Shown here piece after piece: positions 1 through 8,252 of a stretch of DNA of 20,323 nucleotides. The stretch comes from Priapulus caudatus (Eukaryota > Priapulida > Priapulimorpha > Priapulimorphida > Priapulidae). Below the pieces are notes generated by a model. It was not told where the DNA came from, did no database searches, and saw nothing but the letters and a program-made list of their open reading frames with translations. Position numbers and translations under genes: made by a program. Position 1 is the first letter of the stretch. Every line of letters starts with the position of its first letter. The stretch covers positions 144,755 through 165,077 of the forward strand of contig NW_014577094.1 in assembly GCF_000485595.1 (NCBI RefSeq). The letters are read 5' to 3'.

Positions 1-73
<73 letters not shown>

Positions 74-178
74 GGCGCGTGTGTGCGTGCGTGTGCGTGT
101 GTGTGTGCGCGCGCACGCGCGTGTGTGTATGTGTATGTGTGTTGTGTGTATGTGCATGTGCTCACGCGCACGCGCCCA
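1..178. repeat. (GT)n microsatellite passing into mixed GT/GC
   Basis: The first 71 bases are pure GT. They are followed by alternating purine-pyrimidine tract with GC and AT steps to about 178. Alternating GT/GC of this length can adopt Z-DNA. The open frames here translate to Cys-Val dipeptides and are not genes. The window begins inside the repeat, so its true length is unknown. Confidence 0.97.
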
Positions 179-395
179 TCCTGCAACAGTAAGTGTATCC
201 GCGAGCATGCGTGCTCGCATCGGCGTGCCTTTTAGTGCAATGTCTGTTATTTGCGCTCGCATCTGTTTCTCTACTCGTACGTGTGTATTCACGTTTCAAT
301 ACACGGTCTAGACAAATCGCGCACACATTTACTGGTTCGATCACCTTTGCGGCATCTGCCTGGCTACACGCCTCATTGCACTGTTATATATTTGT

Positions 396-662
396 CAGGC
401 CGTCCGTCTGTCCGTCCGTCCGTCCGTTCATCTTTTTGTCCTTCTCTCTATCTATGTCTCTCTCTATCTCTCTCTTCCTCGCTCTCCCCCTTCTCTCTCG
501 AGATTTCTAATTTTTTACGCTCTCTCGCTCTCTCTCTCGATCAATCAATGTCTCGCTGTCTAGTCTATCTACTTGTTCAACTATCCATCTGATTCTTTGT
601 CTACCTGACTGTCTGCCTGCCTGTCTCCCCGTCGGTCCGTCTGTCCGTCTGTTTGTTTCTCG
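396..662. repeat. Pyrimidine-rich CCGT/CTGT and CTCT simple repeats
   Basis: Degenerate tetranucleotide tracts (CCGT, CTGT, CCTG) at about 400-427 and 604-655 flank a CT-rich block (about 435-540). The sequence between 179 and 395 is unique and shows no coding signal. Open frames across this block are rich in Ser, Leu and Phe because of composition. Confidence 0.85.
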
Positions 663-1433
663 CTTGATCCTACTGCTATATAAATAAGTAAATTATGCTG
701 CCTCTGTTACATCTCCCTTGTGAATGTGTCCAAGCGCACATACGCGCCCCGGTCGGTGGTACCATACCCTTCTTCAACCAACAGTTCTTGTCTTCCCCTT
801 CATCACGCATATCACCTCATTGTCGGTGTGCCGCGCTTGCAGCGCCGTCTTACGGCAGCCGCGCAACAAACGACGCGAGATGGCGCTGCGCTGCATTCGC
901 CGCAGCGGCGATATTCATCGCACGTGCGTCGAGTAATTGCCAGCGGTTGACATGTAAGCGGAGAAGCGATGAGAACAATTATTACGCTGCTGATTCATAA
1001 TTGAACCCTTTTCCTGCCCTAGCTGTTCACGCTTCGCGGCAACGCATTCATATTGCAAGAGAACCTCTTCAGGTGAAGTATCGATGTTGACAGATAAATT
1101 GTCCCGTCATCGGTGATTTCTCGCCGACGGCGGCGTAATGTGCGACGCGAATACGTCTGCGCCCCGTAGCGTCGCAAATTACCTCAGTGATCAAATGGAG
1201 TATTTCATTATGTCATTTGGTTTTGTGTGAATGATTGCGCCCGAATGTCGCACGCACGCGCGACGCCGTAGGAAGTTAAACGTATAATTTGTTAATCACG
1301 CTGATTAGCGACTTTAATTTGCCGTGTTTATTTGGAATGCGAATCGGCGTCTCAACTATCAAAGTATTCCGTTGTGCAATGAGGAATTATTGATTCAAAA
1401 CAACAAAGTTGTAAAGCCGATAGCCATTAGAAA
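663..1433. other. Unique upstream non-coding DNA
   Basis: I see no gene, RNA or mobile element here. The stretch is of mixed composition with many CpG. A perfect 8-bp inverted pair (1141-1148 and 1169-1176, TGCGACGC/GCGTCGCA) has a 20-base loop. A partial CTCF-like core, AGATGGCGC, occurs at about 877-885 but matches only 11 of 14 consensus positions. It could hold distal regulatory DNA for the homeobox gene; nothing in the sequence proves this. Confidence 0.5.
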
Positions 1434-1468
1434 CAGAGAAAGCGAGAGGGGGTAAGCGAGAGGGAGAG

Positions 1469-1544
<76 letters not shown>

Positions 1545-1571
1545 GCGCGCGCGAAGAGAGAGAGAGAGAGA
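1469..1571. repeat. (GA)n microsatellite interrupted by CG run
   Basis: AG dinucleotides run uninterrupted to about 1543. They are followed by a CGCGCGCGCG insert and a second short AG tract. Homopurine tracts of this type can form triplex (H-DNA). The minus-strand Ser-Leu open frames are artefacts of the repeat. Confidence 0.97.
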
Positions 1572-3050
1572 CCACGATGGTTCGATTAGGTCTCCGTTAC
1601 GCAAGACATGCAGTAATCGGTGTATATAGGCAATAGAAGCGTAGTAATATATGCGTGCGATGGCACACGCACTACGCTGCTGCTGCCTTCGCTGTTCAGA
1701 ATCGGAGCAGCTCTTTGCGTTAGGTTGTTAGCGGCACGTGACGGGCACGTCAATGAATCCCTATCGATGAGTCGCCTTACAGGGACTCGTGGTGTGGGGG
1801 GGGGGGCGCTTAATCACTTTACACCGCAATACGTCGTTACCAAGCAAACATCGGCTGTGAGTCGTGGTCCACGATTTTCTCTCAGCTAATCGTTACGGCT
1901 TTAAGCCCTAACGTCTAATGCGCCGACTGTAGCACGCGCATGCGCAATAACTGCAGCTCTTTGTTATCGCTTCCCTCCAAATAATGAGTTAATCTGGACG
2001 ATAACGACTCTACGGCAGTGTTAGGCATCGAGAATATTTAAAGGATTAGGAATGCAGTTGCTGTGTAACGCAAGGTTGAATATCTCGTATAAGATCAGAA
2101 GGGCGTCGGTTTATCTCAAGTATATATATCGCAGATTACCGGTGTGCTTTTCGCAACGATTCCTAAATTATTATAAATTAGATCAATTAGAAATGTCACC
2201 TCGAATGCGCTAAGTAGTAGGCATTTATTAGGCGAAGATAGCAAGGGAACGTGTGAAAGAAAACGTGTATAATATCACAGGTACGGAAAGAAGCGATCGT
2301 ATAGTGATGGAATAAGATGTTCAATATAAGTTTGCAACGTATAAGAGTCTGTGACATACTATTTTAAACATGGACGACGAGGTAGACAGACACCCGGTAC
2401 AACAGCTTAGCAGACAATAGTGTGACATTACGCAGACTCTCTGACTAGTGGACGATAATGTGATGAAATCATCATACATGTACGGGGCATTATTATCTAC
2501 TCTTGATGCTATATATACACCTCCTCCCTCAACGAGGAATTGTTTTTGCTCGTGTACGCCAAATTTTCTCTCCGTTTTTGTTTGTTCTTTCCCTCATTCA
2601 GTTCGTCACACCAACATTGTTATGTTCCTTGCCTTACCATTCTTAGGAGTTTTTCCCTATCGCGATCTTCTTCCTATCACCTCTCCTGTTTTTTATCCCC
2701 TTTCTGTTGCACCTCCTTCTACCCTTTTTTTTCTTCTAAGGAGTGGCGACTATGTCATTTATATATTCTACCTATTTTTAACTTTACACTGAACCCAATA
2801 AAATATTATCGACAACACAAATAAAGATTTTCCTCACTTTGATCGAATTCACTTGTTCTTTTAAATTTTATGTGAATTGACATCATATGTGATTTAATTC
2901 GTCTGATTATAGCGCTTCAATGAGCGCTCCAATATCACTTATAGCGCAGCTGCCATAAATGAACTCTTAATCTAAACTGCTTAATACACACCGTCGGGTT
3001 TTGCGATCTCTACAAATTATATCTACATATACATTGCAATCGTAAACGGC
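1572..3050. other. Non-coding DNA upstream of Nkx2.1
   Basis: There is no recognisable gene. A G-run lies at about 1796-1806. A pyrimidine-rich, T-rich stretch (about 2520-2740) creates low-complexity open frames that I do not accept as genes. A CACTTG core (NK2-type CAAGTG on the minus strand) occurs at about 2850, which is expected by chance. AATAAA-like strings near 2795-2825 occur without an associated upstream gene in the window. Confidence 0.5.
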
Positions 3051-3051
3051 G

Positions 3052-3059
3052 TGACGTCA
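3052..3059. promoter_or_regulatory. Palindromic CRE (TGACGTCA) upstream of exon 1
   Basis: This is a perfect 8-bp TGACGTCA, the consensus full site for CREB/ATF bZIP factors. It lies about 450 bp upstream of the Nkx2.1 start codon and about 105 bp upstream of a TATA-like box. The position suits a promoter-proximal element, but function is inferred from the motif only. A second perfect copy occurs downstream of the stop codon at 15551-15558. Confidence 0.45.
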
Positions 3060-3155
3060 CGAGTTCTGACGCAGGCATTCGAGCGTCCGAGCGTGGCCGT
3101 CTGTCAGATAGACTCAGCCACACAAACGTACACCCACCTACGCTCACAAAAGCAG

Positions 3156-3165
3156 CTTTAAAAAG
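3156..3165 (+). promoter_or_regulatory. Weak TATA-like element of the putative Nkx2.1 promoter
   Basis: A TTTAAAAAG string lies about 345 bp upstream of the start codon and about 105 bp downstream of a perfect CRE. If used, transcription would start near 3185-3195 and give a leader of about 310-320 bases. No strong initiator was recognised, and a further upstream non-coding exon cannot be excluded. This is a tentative placement. Confidence 0.25.
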
Positions 3166-3294
3166 GTGCCAAACAGATTATCGAAGTTATAGGCTGCTGG
3201 AACATCGCTCAGTAATCGATCGAGCGACGGGGCTGGCCCGTTTTGTTTGTTACCACACCTCCACCCTCGCGACTGGCTGCGAGCGCTCTTGAGC

Positions 3295-3513
3295 ATGTAG
3301 CGGGCCGCACGAGCGCACTGGCGCATGCGTCGAGGGTTCGCCTAGGTGCTTAACTTGTGCACTGCCTGAATGGCAGATACCTATCGCTAGTAGGTGCTTG
3401 GCGAGATAGGTGGCTGTTGAAGACCGAGAAGCACTTTCATGTGTAGTGCCATCGAAGAAGACCGTTCGCACACATTCGTCCTCACCCTCACGGAGGGACG
3501 ACCATGTCATTAA
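3295..3513 (+). promoter_or_regulatory. Cluster of four upstream AUGs in the Nkx2.1 5' leader
   Basis: Four upstream AUGs can be read in the probable leader. The first (3295-3300) is a minimal start-stop, ATG followed directly by TAG, with A at -3. The second (3325-3345) has six codons plus a stop. The third (3370-3390) also has six codons plus a stop, with G at +4. The fourth starts at 3439 and runs 24 codons to a TAA ending at 3513, so it overlaps the main ATG (3504) out of frame. Upstream AUGs of these kinds, especially start-stop and overlapping ones, usually lower translation of the main frame. Whether all are in the mRNA depends on the unmapped transcription start. Confidence 0.45.
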
Positions 3514-3861
3514 GCCCCAAGCATACTCCGTTCTCCGTCACCGATATACTGAACCCGCTCGCCGAGGAGAACTACCGCAAGACGTTCGAGTCGGCGATCC
3601 CGCCGCTGATGCCAAACTACCGGCCGACGATTAACTCCAGCACCCACCAGCCGCACCAGTCGTCGCTGACCGTGAACAACATGAACGTTCCCGTCACGTC
3701 GCCCTACCACATGCACGTGCCGCAGCTGTCGCATCACTCGTCGTTTCCGTCGCAGTACTGCAACGGCGCCGAGCTGTCGCACTACGGCGACCCGACGGGC
3801 CTCGCCGTGCGACACTCGTCGACAGGATGGTACACGGCAAACCCCGACCCGAGATTCGCAA
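3504..3861 (+). CDS. Nkx2.1: Nkx2.1/2.4 homeobox protein, exon 1 (N-terminal part)
   Basis: This exon encodes residues 1-119 of a thyroid transcription factor-1 type homeodomain protein. These are nuclear DNA-binding regulators of endoderm/pharynx and ventral forebrain fates in bilaterians. The start ATG has a good context (ACCATGT). The protein opens MSLSPKHTPFSVTDIL, and residues 8-16 are the TN/EH1-like motif that recruits Groucho/TLE co-repressors. Further family landmarks are YHMH and PQLSH, QYCNG, and GWYTANPDPRFA at the exon end, all recognisable in vertebrate NKX2-1. The exon ends with one base of a split codon (phase 1) at a consensus donor A|GTAAGT. Read-through would add 11 residues and stop at about 3896. 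It joins exon 2 at 14698. Codons are strongly GC-ending, unlike the surrounding DNA. Identity rests on both exons together; Nkx2.1 and Nkx2.4 are one gene in most invertebrates. Confidence 0.96.
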
Positions 3862-3929
3862 GTAAGTTGTCTGGAGAGAGAGAGGGAGAGGGGTAGAGGA
3901 GAGGGACAGAGCGAGAGAGGGAGAGAAGT

Positions 3930-4545
3930 GCGCTGGGGTACTTAAAAATCCCGATCGGAGATTTGCAACTAAGTTGTCTAGAGAGCGAAGTAGAGGAGAG
4001 GGACAGAGAGCGCTAGAGGGCGAGATGAGAGGTGATAGAGGAGAGAAGGGGTAGAGAAGAGGGACAGAGCGAGAGATGGGGGAAGAATTGGCGTGAGAGT
4101 ACTTAAAAACCCCGATCCGAGATTTTCAAGTGAGTTGTCTAGCATGTGGCGACACGAGAAAGGAGAGATAGTGAGAGATGAGACGGGCACAGAGAGAAGG
4201 GGAGAGGAAGCGTGCGTGTTACTTAAAAACCCCGAATTAAACGCCTAGCAAGTAAGTATGTGGCTAGAAAAGAGGAGAGGAATAGAGAAGGGGATAGAAA
4301 ACGCACGAGAGAGGTAAGGAAGATAAGGAGAGAGTGGGAGAATCGCGTGGGGGATATTGACAAATCCCCCCGACAGAGATTCACAAGTGTCTAGCATGCG
4401 ACGAGAAATCAGATAGGGGAAGAGGGAGGACTAACAGAAAACGCACACGAGAGGAAAGAAAGAGAATGACAGAAAACGCAGGCGCTCGAGCGGAGGGGGA
4501 TGTTTACAAAACCTGACCCAAGATACGCGAGTATGTGTAATCCAA
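3930..4545 (+). repeat. Degenerate tandem copies of the exon 1 end plus splice donor
   Basis: The last bases of exon 1 and its donor (about 3838-3875) recur five times downstream, separated by GA-rich spacers. The donor-equivalent positions are 3969, 4130, 4252, 4387 and 4531, giving spacings of 107, 161, 122, 135 and 144 bp. Copy 1 matches the exon boundary at 34 of 40 aligned positions but its GT is changed to CT. Copies 2, 3 and 5 retain usable donors (GTGAGT, GTAAGT, GTATGT). Copy 4 seems to have lost about 5 bases at the donor (GTGTCT). The exon is the likely source, because its NPDPRFA sequence is conserved in the protein family. No acceptor-like tract precedes the copies, so they look like alternative or decoy donors and not cassette exons. 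Confidence 0.85.
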
Positions 4546-4709
4546 ACGAGAGGAAAGGAGAGAGAATGGGGGAGAAAGCGACAAGCGAGGGGTGGGGGCG
4601 GCGGTCAGCGCACGGTGTATATATTTCGGGTACGTAGCCACCGCTCGAAGGTACCCATCGCGTGCCTGTACAAATTACGCCACTTCACAGTTACAAACTC
4701 AGCCGTGTT

Positions 4710-4759
4710 AATATTACTATTACTATTACGATTATTATTATTATTATTATTATTATTAA
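4710..4759. repeat. (ATT)n trinucleotide microsatellite
   Basis: TTA/ATT units with early imperfections (ACT, ACG) lie inside intron 1. They directly follow the purine-rich donor-copy array. Confidence 0.95.
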
Positions 4760-6020
4760 TACTATAGATTGTTAGATAACGTAGAGATCGAACGTCGTCG
4801 TCGATGAAACCTTCGGCGTCATCGTGTGGTTTAATGGCTGCTTCCTCTATATATGTAACTATATTTTATAACTATATATGCTTCATTTTCCCCCCGCATA
4901 CGTGATGAACGCTAGCCGGTGTCGCTGGCCGAGAGTGCATGCAGAGCACGAGACTCGAACTCGCGGAAAAATACACTGCAATTATAAGTGCTTATCATCG
5001 CTCACGGCGGGCGGGCGGATGAGATTCCGCCCGATAACAGCCGATGAACCCTAACGCTAAAGACACCATCACCGATCATTATATAAAATCGTGCCCGAAT
5101 TATATGCAACACCGAAATACTGCGCGTGTATAAGTGACGCGTGATATTTCACTTAACCTTTCCGATGATGCTATGCGCCGCCGGCGTAAGGATACGTTTA
5201 CAAACAATCAACAACCGAGCTGTTTATTACGGGTATCCATTCACAGCAACTGCAATTTCGTTCGTCTTCAATTATACAGTTTTCTACACGTGACTGTCAG
5301 CGAAATCTCTCATGTCGAATTAGATTAGACGTGTAGGATGATTATCAACATTGCGAGGTATACACGGCCGTAATTATTAAAATCTATTCAACGATCTCCT
5401 CACATGGGACCGTATGCTATCCCCTGGGTTAATGTCCAGACATTACGCGATTAAACTGTAGGCTGTAACCTGTTTAATTTTGAAATGCAGGCGTCAGGTC
5501 ACGTAACTGTCAGACGGCGTCAATGACAGATCATAATACCGCACTTTTCGCCAAGCGTTCGCAGTAAAATAGTGGCAGAAGATTTTTCCCCTCGCGCGTT
5601 TGTACGTTATCACGTTTTGCGCGCTTGCATGCGAACCAGGACGCCAGCGTGAATCACGCGTGAGCTGAATCACGCGCTGCGATGAACCACGGCAGACTCA
5701 AACACCGGGTTCAAACACGGCGTGAAATGCAGACACGGCTAGCGCGTACAGGACGGCTGCCTTCGAACGGCGACTAAAAAAAGGGGCGAAATTCACAAAT
5801 ACCGGTTATGTCACGTTATTACACAAGCATATGCATGTAGTTCACAGCTCCCGCTGCCTCGTATTAGCAACGTCTGTCTATCTCGCAAGGCAGCACGGAT
5901 AGAGCTCGCTACACGCCTCTAGCGCAACATCTCTGTCAGAATACCACCCATCTACCCCCCCTCCCTCGTCGGAAAACCGTGCTTCTTTCTCGATACATAT
6001 TTTCCTTTATCGCGATACAA
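4760..6020. other. Intron 1, unique stretch without a gene
   Basis: I see no coding exon. There is a 10-bp palindrome TCACGCGTGA at 5654-5663, next to repeated GAATCACGCG strings (5651 and 5667). A T-arm-like string on the minus strand at 4949-4965 lacks the rest of a tRNA. The remainder has no recognisable structure. Confidence 0.5.
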
Positions 6021-6029
6021 TCGTAACAT

Positions 6030-6560
6030 CGGTTTACGTAAGCGCGGCGGCGTTCGCGGGTTAACAGGCTAACAGGCGGGTTAACAGCGCTCGCTGCAGT
6101 GTGCCGCCGCTGCCGCTGCCGCCCACCGAACCCCGCCCGCTCACCGCCTTCATTGTTCTGCGTCACATCACACGATACACGGCGTGCGGCCTGCGCGCAC
6201 GCGGCGGCCGCGGCGGCGAAAAACGTTAACGCGGTTACACGCACACAAGCCGTCGTCAGTCGTGCATTAGCAGCGCAGGCGCGATGCCCGCGGTTCGCAC
6301 ACGCTCGCTCGTCGCTCGTATCGGGGGGAGGGGTGGGGGGGGGGGGGAGATTGCACCGCCGGATGTTGAACGAGCGAATTTGCGCCCCAGCGTAATTCAA
6401 TTTTCGAGCGGGTAGCCATTTTCGTGTTCGTAACTAAAGCGCAGACTAATTGCGGGCGGCGCGTATGAAACCCGTAACCCCGGCGGCCGTGGGCACTCAC
6501 TGCAACATCGTACACAAATGTATCTCGCGCGCACACAACAACCCCGCGAGTTGTTTGCAG
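6030..6560. promoter_or_regulatory. GC/CpG-rich intronic patch with long G-run
   Basis: This block is clearly richer in GC and CpG than the flanking intron. It contains CGG/GCC-rich runs (about 6195-6220) and a G-rich run at 6323-6347 that could form a G-quadruplex on the + strand. Open frames on both strands are long because of the composition and match no protein that I recognise. It could be a CpG-island-like alternative promoter or enhancer of the host gene. That is inference from composition only. Confidence 0.35.
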
Positions 6561-6578
6561 TTGAACTCTTCCCCCCCA

Positions 6579-6660
6579 GCATAGCGCAGAAATAATAGAA
6601 TCGGTCACCTCAGTCATTGGGTTCATAGGTTCATATTACATTTAAAAAATTATGCTCCAG
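6579..6660. repeat. 82-bp dispersed direct repeat, copy 1
   Basis: This stretch is identical base for base to 12129-12210 and in the same orientation, 5,550 bp apart in the same intron. Flanks differ. After the match, copy 1 continues with about 36 bases not present in copy 2; then both read ACACCTAYG. A copy-2 deletion inside a longer shared element is therefore likely. No terminal inverted repeats or tRNA promoter boxes are visible. I do not recognise the family. Confidence 0.9.
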
Positions 6661-7258
6661 TGTCAAAAAACCCGGTCGAAACATTGATCCGTGGCGACAC
6701 CTACGGTTAAAACATGGAACTATTATAATGATTAACTTGAATTAGTTTGCGCCCTGATATTCTACCCCTGATATACTAAATATCTGTTAAATTATGAAAC
6801 CCTTCATCAGTTCAAATATTATATAGAATCGTGGATTATATCGCCAATCGAACATTCAACAAAAATTACAAGTCATCGTTAAATAAAATCTTAAATATTA
6901 ATATTTTGATCAATAAGAGACGCGATTAAATGTCATTGTCAATATCATTGCATGCATAAGAGCGTCGATCAAAATAAAAATAAAAATACAATACACACAA
7001 TCAGTGATCACAATACAGGCAATACTTACAGCAACGTGCATAGTAGGCTGAACACGTTGGGAATAATTTGAATGCAGGATGTTACTCAACCGACCAATAC
7101 AATCATAACAACTACTTTTAAAAATCAATGAGGCGAATGTGTGATTGTGTCAGACAAATGTAAAGTAAATGAATTGATATTAATTTATATTATTTACGGC
7201 ATAATGATTTATAGTCTTATAAAAGATAAAGGCGCAAATCTGTAATTAACTATATTCC
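6661..7258. other. Intron 1, AT-rich stretch without a gene
   Basis: This is AT-rich unique sequence. The first 55 bases may belong to the same dispersed element as the preceding 82-bp repeat. I see no gene, RNA or regulatory site that I can support. Confidence 0.45.
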
Positions 7259-7260
7259 CA

Positions 7261-7546
7261 GGCCCGTAGCCAGCTTTATATTGGGGGGGGGTTCGTTTTT
7301 AAATGTTGGCAATTTGTGAGGGCGCGAAGCGACTGAGCGAGGGAGCATAGCGACCAAGCAGGGGAAGGGTGTGGGAGGGGGTGTCCCCCCTCGCACAAGA
7401 TGGAGATTTTGCAATTATTACACTAAAATGGAGCGATCTGGTGCATACCTGAGGTGAAATTCTTGCAAATTATAATTTTTTTGCTCGGGGGGGCTCGGGG
7501 GGGGGGGGTCGTGCGAACCCCCCGAACCCCCCCTGGCTACGGGTAT
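7261..7546. mobile_element. MITE-like element with CCCGTAGCCAG ends
   Basis: An 11-bp perfect terminal inverted repeat brackets the block: CCCGTAGCCAG at 7263-7273 and CTGGCTACGGG at 7533-7543. Inside both ends lie G-runs followed by TTCG, so the inverted similarity extends further with a 9-base insertion on the left. The interior has a G-run/C-run palindromic core (about 7365-7395) and GCGAAGCGACTGAGCGAGGG-type sequence. No open frame exists, so it would be non-autonomous. Elements with this CCCGTAGCCAG signature are, to my knowledge, common in invertebrate genomes. I cannot assign a superfamily and see no clear target-site duplication. Confidence 0.7.
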
Positions 7547-7585
7547 CCTACCCTACTCGCTGGCAAATTTACATCGATTCCAGTC

Positions 7586-7884
7586 ATGCCATGAGGTCAT
7601 AGCTACGACATTAATTTATATCTGTGATGCGATGGCTATGGGGTTGTAGCCATGGGATTATAACTATAATGTTATAGCTATAAGAGGTTATAGCTATGAG
7701 GTTATGGCTATGAGATTATAGCCAGGAGGTTATGAGGTTATAACTATGGGGTTGTAGCTATGAGGTTATAGCTCTGAGGGTATGCGGTTAGAACTTTTGG
7801 GGTTGTAGCTATGTGGTTATAGCCATGGGGTTGTAGCCATGAGGTTATAACTACGAGGTTATAACTATGAAGTTACAGCTATCG
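7586..7884. repeat. 14-bp degenerate minisatellite (GGTTATAGCTATGA)
   Basis: About 18-20 imperfect 14-bp units occur, with variants GGTTGTAGCCATGG and GGTTATAACTACGA. Two truncated 8-base units show slippage. The inner TATAGCTATA is self-complementary, so single strands can fold at each unit. The array ends about 40 bp before the ITPR fragment. Confidence 0.85.
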
Positions 7885-7922
7885 TGAATTAATAGACCGT
7901 GTACATTTCATGTCCTCGCTTA

Positions 7923-7986
7923 GCACGCATGCGCGGGAACCAGTCTAAGTTACTCTCCTGCAACAATATACATGTGTATGTATATA
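7923..7986 (-). pseudogene. ITPR last-exon fragment, tandem copy 1 (distal)
   Basis: This is a 64-bp exact copy of 8014-8077. On the minus strand it holds an acceptor (TTGCAG, ending at 7958) and the exon start encoding ESNLDWFPRMRA (7957-7922). It then departs from the receptor sequence (KRGHEMYTVY, stop). The exon is cut after MRA, while the other copy continues MSLV, so this copy looks like the broken product of the tandem duplication. It lies antisense in intron 1 of Nkx2.1. Confidence 0.8.
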
Positions 7987-8048
7987 TAATGTATGTTATA
8001 GACGAGCGACATTGCACGCATGCGCGGGAACCAGTCTAAGTTACTCTC
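7950..8048 (-). pseudogene. ITPR last-exon fragment, proximal copy, truncated C-terminus
   Basis: Read on the minus strand, a TTGCAG acceptor (8054-8049) precedes GAGAGTAAC... encoding ESNLDWFPRMRAMSLV (8048-8001). Inositol trisphosphate receptors have (R/S)NLDWFPRMRAMSLV in the cytosolic C-terminal tail. The frame then enters duplicated intron sequence and stops at 7950, so the coiled-coil tail that normally follows (roughly 60 more residues) is missing. It joins the upstream exon at 8253 in phase 0, giving MIK-ESNLDWF, exactly as in the family. The exon core is undamaged, but the gene as a whole is a fragment. Confidence 0.82.
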
Positions 8049-8079
8049 CTGCAACAATATACATGTGTATGTATATAAT

Positions 8080-8195
8080 CAGGAGTCTATCAATAGAGAT
8101 ATTCTATTGATATTGAGAATTGATATAGAATTGATATTGAGAATTGATATAGAAGATATTGATAGAGAAAGTCTATCAATATTGATAGACTCCTG
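8080..8195. mobile_element. 116-bp MITE with 16-bp TIRs and 7-bp target duplication
   Basis: The ends CAGGAGTCTATCAATA (8080-8095) and its exact reverse complement (8180-8195) form 16-bp terminal inverted repeats. ATATAAT occurs on both sides (8073-8079 and 8196-8202) as a probable target-site duplication. The empty site can be seen in the neighbouring tandem copy (about 7981-7996), which lacks the insert. The interior contains GAATTGATAT repeats and a 20-bp perfect palindrome at 8171-8190. There is no coding capacity. It inserted into the residual ITPR intron after the exon duplication. The superfamily is uncertain. Confidence 0.85.
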
Positions 8196-8252
8196 ATATA
8201 ATGTATGTTCTCCTGATGTTATAGATGGGCCTAATCATGGGCCTAATAATAC

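Noticed and set aside
3410-3634. Plus-strand frame overlapping the Nkx2.1 start
   Set aside because: Its proposed start is GTG, and it runs out of frame through exon 1. The ATG at 3504 has the family-typical N-terminus.
4949-4965. tRNA T-arm-like string on the minus strand
   Set aside because: A stem and TTCGAGT-type loop are present, but no A box, D arm or anticodon arm can be placed at the right distance.
5936-6400. 154-codon minus-strand and 98-codon plus-strand frames in the GC-rich patch
   Set aside because: Frames are long because of GC content, with Ala/Arg/Pro runs; there is no motif and both strands are equally open.
6579-6660. SINE or tRNA-derived element for the 82-bp repeat
   Set aside because: No A/B box, no tail and no recognisable core domain could be seen, so the family is left open.
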